From assembly GCA_948896875.1 (NCBI GenBank), contig CAQUWW010000003.1, positions 16,700-44,043 of the forward strand: 27,344 nt of DNA, given 5' to 3'. Position 1 is the first letter of the stretch. Every line of letters begins with the position of its first letter. The translations under genes and the position numbers were made by a program. The notes beneath the pieces are model-generated. The model was not told the origin of the DNA and did no database searches. It saw only the letters and a list, made by a program, of their open reading frames with translations. Shown here in pieces: positions 1 through 7,072 of this stretch. Source of the DNA: an uncultured Acetatifactor sp. Lineage in GTDB: Bacteria > Bacillota > Clostridia > Lachnospirales > Lachnospiraceae.

Positions 1-190
1 GCGGGGTGGTGGTCACCGGTGGCGCTGTGGTTGTTGCCGGTGGCTCTGTGGTCGTTGTCGGTGGTTCTGTGGTCGTTGTCGGTGGCTCTGTGGTCGTTGC
101 CGGTGGCTCTGTGGTCGTTGCCGGTGGCTCTGTGGTCGTTGCCGGCGGCTCTGTAGTCGTTGCCGGCGGCGGGGTGGTGGTCGCCGGCGG
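1..190 (-). repeat. 21-bp in-frame tandem repeats encoding PPATTTE units
   Basis: Nine visible 21-bp units code for PPATTTE with small changes (PPTTTTE, PPATTTA, PPVTTTP). They form a mucin-like Pro/Thr stalk on the predicted extracellular side of the edge gene. The array continues past the left edge, so the full copy number is unknown. Confidence 0.93.
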
Positions 191-2062
191 GTCCACCGGA
201 TCCGTTACTTCTGTCGACCCCGTTTGGTCCGGTGGTGTCCCTCCCTCCGTTACCGGGTCAGGCTCTCCTCCCTCATTTTCATCCACAAAAGCCAGATTCG
301 CCATATGCAGAAGGTTTCCCGCCTTCACCAATGTGGCCGGATCCGGAATGGAGCTTTTGGGTACTTCATTGTATGTGGAAGCAATGGCCTTGCTCTCCAC
401 CCATGTCACGGTATCCTGCAGGGTAGATTCCACCACTGTTTCGTTCTTTTTCGTATCTTCTTTCTTGGCGTTTACCTCGGTCTCCTGCTTTACTTCATTG
501 GTCACATCTACCTTCTTATATGCAATTTCCTTCTGTACCTCGGCGGACTGTGTTTCCGTGGAAATCAGATAATCCGAATATTTGGAATCGCTCAATGTCT
601 CCATTGCCACCTTATAGGTGCCGGGAGTAATATCCTTTTTATAAATGATTCCATCCATATCGTCATCGGACCAGATGACAGACTTACCGTCCGGTCCCTT
701 GACTGTCACCGAAAACGGTACGTTGGGAACCAGTTTCTCCGTCTTCTTGTTGATAAACTTGATCTTCAAATCTTTTTGAATGGAAGTAAAATTAAGTGCA
801 ACTGTCACTTCCTTATCAAAGCCGGTCTCATCATATTCCTTTTTCACCGGCTCCTCAGGCTCCTGATCAACTATGGAGGCTGCTGTCATTTTGGCTATTT
901 CCGCATCTGCCACCGCCAGCAATCCCTGTTCTCCGATGGTAGAAATGCCTGCCAGCTGGGTCCCCACACTGGCAAAGTCTGATACCTGCTTCTCCACCAT
1001 ACGGGAACTGATCAGCACGCTGACTGTGACAATCATCAGAATCACCACGCCCGAACCTGCCACCAGCATAATTTTATCCATGGTATCCATACGGCGAAAG
1101 CGCTTCCCAATGACGGCCCAAAAGTTCTTTTTCCCAGCATTTTGCGGCTTTGTTTCCTTTTTAGGAGTCTGCGGCTTTGCCTTTTCCGTTCGCTCAGCCC
1201 TGGGTGCCGCTCCGGCCTCTCTTGCTGCTCCTGCGGTCTCATAATATCCCGTCGCTTCCGGTCTCTCTATGTTCGCATAATAGACAGGCTCTTCCGGTCC
1301 TTCCTCCTCGTAATATCCGGACTCTTCCAGATCTTCCTCTTCCTCATAGTATACAGGCTCTTCCGGTTCTTCTTCCCCTTCGTAGTATTCAGGCTCTTCC
1401 AGGTCTTCCTCCACCTCGTAGTATACAGGCTCTTCCGGTTCTTCCTCTCCTTCGTAGTATTCAGGCTCTTCCGGTTCTTCCTCTCCTTCGTAGTATACAG
1501 GCTCTTCCAGCTCTTCCTCCGCCTCGTAGTATGCAGGCTCTTCCGGTTCTCCCTCGCCTTCGTAGTATTCGGGCTCTTCCGGTTCTTCCTCTCCTTCGTA
1601 GTATTCAGGCTCTTCCAGCTCTTCCTCCGCCTCGTAGTGTTCAGGTTCTTCCGGTTCTTCTTCCCCTTCGTAATATTCGGGCTCTTCCGGTTCTTCTTCC
1701 CCTTCGTAGTATTCTGGCTCTTCCAGTTCTTCTTCAGCTTCGTAGTATGCAGGCTCTTCCGGTTCTTCCTCCGCCTCGTAGTATTCGGGCTCTTCCGGTT
1801 CTTCTTCCCCTTCGTAATATTCGGGCTCTTCCGGTTCTTCCTCCCCTTCGAAGTATCCTGACTCTTCCCATCCCGCTTCCTCGTTCTCTTCCGGATCCGC
1901 TTCCTCTGCATAAAGAAATTCTTCCGATTCTTCCTCTATATCTTCATCCGGGATATCGTCCATATACTCAGAATCGCCGTCACTATCCCAGTCATATTCT
2001 CTCTCATCATAGTCATCCTCAAGCTGAAACGCTTTTTTCGCTTTTCCAAATAATTTACCCAT
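1..2062 (-). CDS. Large repeat-rich single-pass membrane surface protein (3' end outside window)
   Basis: An uninterrupted minus-strand frame of 687 codons starts at an ATG at 2060-2062 and leaves the window without a stop. GAGAGG lies about 10 nt before the ATG, and a good promoter lies farther upstream. The N-terminus is short and acidic. Residues 72-262 are about sixteen 12-residue repeats of type EGEEEPEEPEYY. A basic stretch ending in KRFRRMDK precedes one membrane span at about 331-352, so the repeat domain should be cytoplasmic and the rest outside. Outside there is a helical segment, then about residues 440-490 with a prealbumin/SpaA-like pattern (VPFSVTVKGPDG ... ITPGTYKVAM), then a Lys/Glu-rich linker. 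The visible end is a Pro/Thr stalk of PPATTTE repeats. I do not recognise a named family. The architecture suggests a surface protein, and the Thr-rich stalk could be an O-glycan acceptor (inference). Confidence 0.85.
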   Translation of the reverse strand, partial: MGKLFGKAKKAFQLEDDYDEREYDWDSDGDSEYMDDIPDEDIEEESEEFLYAEEADPEENEEAGWEESGYFEGEEEPEEPEYYEGEEEPEEPEYYEAEEEPEEPAYYEAEEELEEPEYYEGEEEPEEPEYYEGEEEPEEPEHYEAEEELEEPEYYEGEEEPEEPEYYEGEGEPEEPAYYEAEEELEEPVYYEGEEEPEEPEYYEGEEEPEEPVYYEVEEDLEEPEYYEGEEEPEEPVYYEEEEDLEESGYYEEEGPEEPVYYANIERPEATGYYETAGAAREAGAAPRAERTEKAKPQTPKKETKPQNAGKKNFWAVIGKRFRRMDTMDKIMLVAGSGVVILMIVTVSVLISSRMVEKQVSDFASVGTQLAGISTIGEQGLLAVADAEIAKMTAASIVDQEPEEPVKKEYDETGFDKEVTVALNFTSIQKDLKIKFINKKTEKLVPNVPFSVTVKGPDGKSVIWSDDDMDGIIYKKDITPGTYKVAMETLSDSKYSDYLISTETQSAEVQKEIAYKKVDVTNEVKQETEVNAKKEDTKKNETVVESTLQDTVTWVESKAIASTYNEVPKSSIPDPATLVKAGNLLHMANLAFVDENEGGEPDPVTEGGTPPDQTGSTEVTDPVDPPATTTPPPATTTEPPATTTEPPATTTEPPATTTEPPTTTTEPPTTTTEPPATTTAPPVTTTP
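1277..1849 (-). repeat. 36-bp in-frame tandem repeats encoding EGEEEPEEPEYY-type units
   Basis: About sixteen 36-bp units lie head to tail and each keeps the reading frame. Variation is limited: Gly, Ala or Val at position 2, Pro or Leu at position 6, and Glu, Ala or Val before the Tyr pair. The last unit is one codon short. The array makes a strongly acidic cytoplasmic domain with a regularly spaced Tyr-Tyr pair. Because the repeat is a multiple of three, other frames also stay open and give long spurious frames on both strands. Confidence 0.93.
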
Positions 2063-2106
2063 TCCGGCTTTCCTCTCCCACTATAAATCCTTAATAATTT
2101 TGTAAC

Positions 2107-2135
2107 ATTATAACACCCCATTTTCACTTCTTCAA
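2107..2135 (-). promoter_or_regulatory. Sigma-A-type promoter for the edge surface-protein gene
   Basis: Read on the minus strand, TTGAAG (2130-2135) and a perfect TATAAT (2107-2112) are separated by exactly 17 bases. The -10 box lies about 45 bases before the ATG at 2062, with the GAGAGG ribosome binding site between. This fits the vegetative consensus at 10 of 12 positions. Confidence 0.75.
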
Positions 2136-2191
2136 GGGAGAACTGCATTTCTTCATAATTTCTTAAAATCTCTTAAAGTCGATTAATAAAC

Positions 2192-2220
2192 TGGACTTTC
2201 TCGCCGCATAATAGTAGAAT
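2192..2220 (+). promoter_or_regulatory. Sigma-A-type promoter for the SGNH-like gene
   Basis: TGGACT (2192-2197) and TAGAAT (2215-2220) are separated by 17 bases. The -10 box ends 37 bases before the ATG at 2258. Four of six -35 bases and five of six -10 bases match consensus. It lies back to back with the minus-strand promoter, so this 195-bp gap is a divergent control region. Confidence 0.6.
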
Positions 2221-2257
2221 ATTTAAAAACATCTATTCGCATGAAACGGAGGCTTGA

Positions 2258-3412
2258 ATGAGAGATAAAAGTACTTCCCCTGATAACCTCAAAAAAGAAC
2301 AGGCTCACGACATACCAGATCTGGACATTATTGACCTGGAAAACGACGAAACTACAGAAATCTCCTCTTTCCAGCCCCCTTCTGATACGGAAGCAGGCGG
2401 GAAAAAGAAGAGGGTCCTTTCCCATATCAATATCCATGTGGTTCTCCTGGCAGTCGTTATCATTTTCATTGTCGGCATTGTTTATAAAATCAAGACCTGG
2501 GGTGTATTTATTGATCTGGAAGAAATCTTTAAAGATGGACCGGGAACCTATGATGACACCTTCGATGTTATTCTTCCCCTGACAGATGCCGACGGCAGGC
2601 CTGTCTATCTGGACTATGGAGAGGATACCTCTATTCTGGTATTCGGCAACGCCCCTTTTGCGGACGACAGAGATTCGGAAGACAATCTGGCCAACATGAT
2701 TCAGGAAATGACCGGCGCTACCGTATATAATTGCTCCGTCAGCGGCAGCTACCTGGCGGCCCTCTCTCCCACGCTGCGCCCGGAAGAGACTCCAATGGAT
2801 ATTTTTAATTTTTACTGGCTGTGGCTGCTTGCCTCCAGCGAAGGTCTGGAGGATTCCTTTATGCGTGGAATGGAGACGCTGGGGGACAACGCTCCTCCTG
2901 AGGCAATGGAAGTCTATCAGACATTGAAATCTATTGATCTGAACACAGTGGATATTATCACCATTATGTATGATGCCAGCGACTACCTGGCCGGCCATGA
3001 GATGTACAGTGATCAGAATGCCACGGATATCGTACAGTTTACCGGGAATCTGGAGGCCGGCATAGAGCTGATACAGGCAAATTACCCCAATATCCGCATT
3101 ATTGTGCTCTCTCCCACCTATGCTTTCGGCATCGATGAGAACGGCAACTATGTCAGCAGTGATATTCAGAGATATGGCTGGGATGTCCTCTCCACTTATG
3201 TGATCAAGCAATATGCGTCCTGCGCTTCCAGAAGCGTCACATTCGTGGATAATCTCTATGGCACCATCGACGAAGACAATGCAAAAGAGTATCTGACAGA
3301 CAATCTGCATCTGAATGTGGAAGGCAGAAAGAAGGTAGCCCAACGTTTTGTCTATGCTCTGAACTATTTTCAGGGTTACGGAACCGACAGTTCCACGGAA
3401 GCGTCCCGATAG
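2258..3412 (+). CDS. Membrane-anchored SGNH-fold protein lacking the GDS serine
   Basis: The protein has 384 residues. GGAGG sits seven bases before the ATG and a promoter lies upstream. A polar, acidic cytoplasmic N-terminus (1-57) is followed by one membrane span (about 58-77), and the rest should lie outside. The outer domain has the block order of SGNH/GDSL hydrolases: a block I strand ending in FGNAPFADDR (129-138), block II NCSVSGSY (158-165), block III DASDY (239-243), strand IIVLSPTYAF (281-290) and block V DNLHLN (348-353). Block V keeps the Asp-x-x-His pair. The block I Ser (GDS) is replaced by Asn-Ala (G130-N131-A132), and the block III Asn is Ser241. The window's other SGNH protein keeps all of these residues. 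This one is therefore likely a non-hydrolytic binding or scaffold protein, or uses another nucleophile (inference). It is the only plus-strand gene. Confidence 0.85.
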   Translation: MRDKSTSPDNLKKEQAHDIPDLDIIDLENDETTEISSFQPPSDTEAGGKKKRVLSHINIHVVLLAVVIIFIVGIVYKIKTWGVFIDLEEIFKDGPGTYDDTFDVILPLTDADGRPVYLDYGEDTSILVFGNAPFADDRDSEDNLANMIQEMTGATVYNCSVSGSYLAALSPTLRPEETPMDIFNFYWLWLLASSEGLEDSFMRGMETLGDNAPPEAMEVYQTLKSIDLNTVDIITIMYDASDYLAGHEMYSDQNATDIVQFTGNLEAGIELIQANYPNIRIIVLSPTYAFGIDENGNYVSSDIQRYGWDVLSTYVIKQYASCASRSVTFVDNLYGTIDEDNAKEYLTDNLHLNVEGRKKVAQRFVYALNYFQGYGTDSSTEASR

Positions 3413-4167
3413 ATCACGTACCCATCGATCTCCTGGAATCGCACCCAGCCGTAATCCTCCGGATTTCCCCGCAGCTTTTTGTCTGCGGGGAAAATGCTGT
3501 AATGGCAGTTTTCCTCCCGGGCCAGGGGCACCAGTTGTTCCAGGTCAATGACTTCCGCTTCCATCGCCTCGTAAAGGGGCGGAACATTCTTCCATCGTTC
3601 CACTGTCACTTCTCTTCCGTATGGCATACAGGTGACCGGCGAATATTGCCGTACATACTGTACAAGTTCCACAGGGAACAGCGCCATCACTTCTCTGCCC
3701 GGCACATGGATGGCATCGCAGATATGGATTACACAATCCGGCACATGGTACAGATTTTCCGCTTTGGAGAACGCAGGAGCCGCATAGATGAAACTGCCTG
3801 AGACAGCCAGCATACCCGCCATACACAAAGCTGCAAACATTGCCGGAAAGGTCTTTTTCTTTTCTGCCATCGACTTCTCCTCAAGTCTTCTGTAAATGTC
3901 CACACAGGTGTAGGCAATCACTACAGTGACCGGAAGCAGCCACAGGATACGGTAATAAATTTCTTCACCCACCACGCCGTAGACCAGCCGGGCAAATAAG
4001 GGGTTAAAATACAGCAGCAGGAGAATCATCGGCATATATAGAAACAGAATTCTCACATATTTCTTTTTCTCATTGATCCACAGATACAGCATGGAAAGCA
4101 GAAACCAGATTACAATCAGTCCCGTTCCCATATACTCCCGAAACAACATCATAATTTCTTTCCACAT
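3376..4167 (-). CDS. Membrane protein of unknown function, last gene of the minus-strand run
   Basis: The protein has 263 residues. AGGAG five bases before the ATG at 4167 favours this start over an in-frame ATG at 4254, which would overlap the upstream gene. About three or four membrane spans lie in the first half, with a YMGTG motif at residues 11-15 and IYYRILWLLPVT between spans. The C-terminal half (from about residue 125) is mostly soluble, with a hydrophobic start and then a mixed region containing FPVELVQYVRQYSPV. I do not recognise a named family. Position after the DUF6077-like gene with a 35-bp gap, and the shared style, suggest it works with that membrane protein. Its end overlaps the convergent SGNH-like gene by 37 bp. 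Confidence 0.8.
   Translation of the reverse strand: MWKEIMMLFREYMGTGLIVIWFLLSMLYLWINEKKKYVRILFLYMPMILLLLYFNPLFARLVYGVVGEEIYYRILWLLPVTVVIAYTCVDIYRRLEEKSMAEKKKTFPAMFAALCMAGMLAVSGSFIYAAPAFSKAENLYHVPDCVIHICDAIHVPGREVMALFPVELVQYVRQYSPVTCMPYGREVTVERWKNVPPLYEAMEAEVIDLEQLVPLAREENCHYSIFPADKKLRGNPEDYGWVRFQEIDGYVIYRDASVELSVP
3464..3493. repeat. Perfect 11-bp inverted repeat (hairpin) near the convergent gene ends
   Basis: TTTCCCCGCAG (3464-3474) is the exact reverse complement of CTGCGGGGAAA (3483-3493), with an 8-base spacer. It lies 52 bases past the stop of the plus-strand SGNH-like gene and inside the last part of the minus-strand gene. There is no clear U-tract after either arm, so it is not a textbook intrinsic terminator. 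It is the strongest short hairpin noticed where the two transcripts collide. Confidence 0.6.
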
Positions 4168-4202
4168 AATTGCTCCTATTCTGATTCCAAAAGAATTCTC
4201 TG

Positions 4203-5273
4203 TTACTCCAATAGCAAATATAAGAACGCATAGCACAGGCAGGGCATGCAGCACACTGCCAGAGGCACCAGCACCCTGACCCGTCTATAACAGATGCTGC
4301 CCAGCAATCCTGCAATCCCCACTGCCATACAGACCAGCAATGCTCCCAAAGTACTGCACAGACATCCTGTCACCGCCGTGGCACAAAAAAGCAGGTACAA
4401 CAGCGGTGAAATCTCTCTGTTTTCCTGAAGCCTTTTCAGAAGCATCAGGAACAGCAGCAGCAAAAAAGGAATCACAATATTCCCCAGCGCCGCCTTACCC
4501 TGCCTGCTTCTGGCTATCATAAAATTCTCGGGGGTATAAATAGAATAGTTTCCAAACAACACCAACAATTCCGTAAAAAGCAGGAACAGAGGAAGCTGTC
4601 CGCCCTTTTCTTCAAAAAGCCTCCGCCCGATCAGATAAAACAGTGCGTAGGTCATAGCAATCAGCACCACCGGCAGTATAGTATGGGCTACCATCGCCGC
4701 TTTCATACCGGAAACCCTTCCCAAAAAAGAAATCCACAGCGGAAAGGGCGCCAGTCCATGCCGAATATCCAATCCTGTGGCGCCTCCGGTATACGCAAGG
4801 GTAGTATACATACTGTCAGAGCTCTGCGTAATGGCGGCAACCGCCACATAATAAGCATCATCTCCGTCCGCATAGGCCAGGCGCACCGCCTGCACCAGCT
4901 GAAATAGCAAAACTCCCCAGAAAGCTCCCCAAAGCACCAGCTCCATCCCCCGCGCTTTCCCATCTTTTTTCCTCATAAGGGACCAGGAAAAAGCTTTCTT
5001 TCTCTCCGGCCAGCGCTTGATTCCCATCGCTGTCGCCAGCAGTACCAATGCCGCCGTATACCCCAGAAATGCTGCCGCAAGGCTGCTGAAGTCTCGCTCT
5101 CTTAGAATTAGAGGGACACAGAGCAGCTGAAATCCGGCCCATAAAAGAAACTGTCCGCTCACCCATCGAAAGAGTAATTTCTTTCCTTCTCTGTCCACGT
5201 CCACAAAGATACCACCAATGATAAAAGGAATGATCAACAATACCAATGCCAAAATCAGCAGTTGAACAACCAT
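4203..5273 (-). CDS. Polytopic membrane protein, DUF6077-like (putative GT-C type)
   Basis: The protein has 356 residues and about nine or ten membrane spans. AGGAGG five bases before the ATG at 5273 decides the start. An in-frame Met eight codons upstream would overlap the previous gene and lacks this spacing. An acidic cluster DGDDAYY (residues 136-142) follows a span, and LAPFPLWISFLGR lies between spans. Both recall DUF6077 membrane proteins of Firmicutes (recognition from memory). Acidic residues in an early external loop are typical of GT-C glycosyltransferases, which use polyprenyl-linked donors, but that role is inferred. It lies 14 bp after the stop of the upstream gene, so the two are probably cotranscribed. 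Confidence 0.75.
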   Translation of the reverse strand: MVVQLLILALVLLIIPFIIGGIFVDVDREGKKLLFRWVSGQFLLWAGFQLLCVPLILRERDFSSLAAAFLGYTAALVLLATAMGIKRWPERKKAFSWSLMRKKDGKARGMELVLWGAFWGVLLFQLVQAVRLAYADGDDAYYVAVAAITQSSDSMYTTLAYTGGATGLDIRHGLAPFPLWISFLGRVSGMKAAMVAHTILPVVLIAMTYALFYLIGRRLFEEKGGQLPLFLLFTELLVLFGNYSIYTPENFMIARSRQGKAALGNIVIPFLLLLFLMLLKRLQENREISPLLYLLFCATAVTGCLCSTLGALLVCMAVGIAGLLGSICYRRVRVLVPLAVCCMPCLCYAFLYLLLE

Positions 5274-5287
5274 CTCTTCCTCCTTTC

Positions 5288-7072
5288 TCAGCCGCATACC
5301 TCATACACATAAATACGATAATAACTATCTTCTGTCTCAAAAGGAATTTCATTCATCAATCTAAGCCCCTGTTCGGAAGCATTCTGAATATATGCTGCAG
5401 AAAGCAGATAATTGCATCCCATTTCCAACAGGGCCGCTGTGTCCGTCCTGTAATCCTGAAAAAAGAAGCCATTCTTTTCAATCGTATAGTAACCGGGACA
5501 TTCCGAGCTGAACAGATAACAGCGATTTCCCCATTCATCAAAATAAGTCCTCAGATAATCGCTTCTTTCCAATTCCGGCGCCAGGATCCTGCGAAATCTG
5601 TGCTTATACTCCAGAGAATAATTATTTGAATACCCATCCAGACAATAAAATCCGTGATACAATGCCGCCGCCGGGTCAATTCCCAGACTCACAACGCGAT
5701 ATTCTTCCTGGTTTTTCCCGGTCTGTTCCGCAAGAAAATCCCTCACTTGCTCCATGACGCCCAATGCATAATAATCACTGAAACTAAGCAGTCCATACTC
5801 CGGATTTCTCAGCTTCTGTATATTGGATTTCACATCTCCCGCCAGCAGAATTCTGCCTCCTGTCACTCCGGCCACAACTCCCAGGCACAGCAGACACAGT
5901 CCTGGCACGAATCGGATTTTTTCATCTGTTTTTCTTTTCCAGAGCTTTCGCAGGATCTCCGCTCCTATCGCCGCCGCCAGATACCACAGACAAGGGGAAA
6001 TCCAAAGGACCCGATCCAACTGAAAGGCTCCAAGCGCCCCCAGAGAAGTCCGCATTTTTACTCCCCCGTCTCCCGTCCAGAACGCCGCAATCAATGCGAA
6101 AAATACATTCCAGCTCACACAGAATCCGAACCATTTCAGATTTCCGATGATGTCTTCCTTTTCTGCCTGCTTCCCCTGGCATAAGACTCTTTCTCCCCGT
6201 GTCAGAAACAACAGCACACTTACTGACACCATTGTCACAATCGCAAAAAGCAGCCATTCCTGATACCCTTCACTATGTTGTCCGCCTTTTAGAAGGTACC
6301 TCCGGAAAGCTGCTCCAAAGGCTTCGGAGCCTAATGCATATTCTGTCTTATGGGAGAGATTTTCCCCTCCCAACATCTGCGACAACAGACGCAGATTTTC
6401 CACACAGTAAACTGCCAACAGCACAGACCATGCTGCCAGCAGCCCCGCCATTCTCCCCTTTTCTCCTTTGCCGCACTTCCACAGCCAGCCCTCCCAAAGC
6501 AGATGGCATACGCCCATTCCCAACAATCCGAATCCCACCAGAACCAGGGAAGAATTCAGCGCAAACAATACCACATAACCATAGGACAAGAGCAGATGCT
6601 TTTTCTCTCTGATCTGCAGCACACACCAGAACAGCAAAGGAATCCCATACTGCGAAAGCCCGTACACAGGCAAAAACGGAAGTAAAGCATACAAAACACC
6701 GACGGCGGCCCCGATCCACCGGGTCCCCGTCACCTTCCCCGCCAGCAGATACATTCCCACAAATCCCGCCAGTCTGCCGAAAAACTGCATCAGCAGCAAC
6801 GCGGTAAAGTAATTTCCGCCCAAAAACAGCAGCACACATGCCGGCGCCGGCATTGTGAGCGCCGTTTTAGACATTCCTCCCATGAATTCCGGCAGCAAAT
6901 CGCCGTCAAAAAGATGCTTCGCCTGCAAAATATAGGCAATCATTTCTCCGTCCAGCTGATCATGGGCGGTAAAAATGGAATCTCTTCCCAATATGAAATT
7001 GGGAATTATAGAACATATGACTGCCATAATCCCCATCCAGAACCATATTTCCCTATGCACTTTCTTTATCAT
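5288..7072 (-). CDS. Large polytopic membrane protein, DUF6044/YfhO-like
   Basis: The protein has 594 residues, with about ten to twelve membrane spans in the first 420 and a soluble C-terminal domain of about 170. Its ATG overlaps the end of the upstream gene by 20 bp, which suggests translational coupling. The ribosome binding site is weak. The first external loop holds AHDQLDGE (residues 36-43), an acidic motif placed where GT-C enzymes carry their catalytic Asp. The C-terminal domain contains LDGYSNNYSLEYKHRFR and a series of aromatic motifs and is predicted to be outside. It resembles DUF6044-type proteins (from memory, not verified). A transfer role in surface glycan assembly is inferred from topology and neighbours. 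Confidence 0.7.
   Translation of the reverse strand: MIKKVHREIWFWMGIMAVICSIIPNFILGRDSIFTAHDQLDGEMIAYILQAKHLFDGDLLPEFMGGMSKTALTMPAPACVLLFLGGNYFTALLLMQFFGRLAGFVGMYLLAGKVTGTRWIGAAVGVLYALLPFLPVYGLSQYGIPLLFWCVLQIREKKHLLLSYGYVVLFALNSSLVLVGFGLLGMGVCHLLWEGWLWKCGKGEKGRMAGLLAAWSVLLAVYCVENLRLLSQMLGGENLSHKTEYALGSEAFGAAFRRYLLKGGQHSEGYQEWLLFAIVTMVSVSVLLFLTRGERVLCQGKQAEKEDIIGNLKWFGFCVSWNVFFALIAAFWTGDGGVKMRTSLGALGAFQLDRVLWISPCLWYLAAAIGAEILRKLWKRKTDEKIRFVPGLCLLCLGVVAGVTGGRILLAGDVKSNIQKLRNPEYGLLSFSDYYALGVMEQVRDFLAEQTGKNQEEYRVVSLGIDPAAALYHGFYCLDGYSNNYSLEYKHRFRRILAPELERSDYLRTYFDEWGNRCYLFSSECPGYYTIEKNGFFFQDYRTDTAALLEMGCNYLLSAAYIQNASEQGLRLMNEIPFETEDSYYRIYVYEVCG

Noticed and set aside
1277..1849. 36-bp periodicity resembling CRISPR repeat length
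   Set aside because: There are no unique spacers. Units abut directly, vary at codon level and stay in frame with a coding sequence.
1267..1911. Minus-strand Lys/Arg-rich open frame of 214 codons
   Set aside because: It is the repeat array read in the wrong frame. The in-phase frame from 2062 is open across the whole region and continues beyond it.
1142..2094. Long plus-strand open frames (239 and 305 codons) opposite the repeat gene
   Set aside because: They are low-complexity products of the 36-bp repeat, which keeps several frames open. The minus-strand frame has the promoter, ribosome binding site, domains and a membrane span.
2183..3343. Minus-strand open frame of 386 codons opposite the SGNH-like gene
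   Set aside because: The plus-strand frame has a promoter, GGAGG and recognisable SGNH blocks. The opposite frame has none of these and would overlap it almost fully.
3386..3404. Short inverted repeat GGAAC/GTTCC at the convergent ends as a terminator
   Set aside because: The stem is only five base pairs and no T-tract follows on either strand.
3376..5273. A single DUF6077-like gene split in two by a frameshift
   Set aside because: The downstream frame has its own AGGAG five bases before an ATG and a 35-bp gap, and I recall similar stand-alone proteins. The split cannot be fully excluded without homologue lengths.
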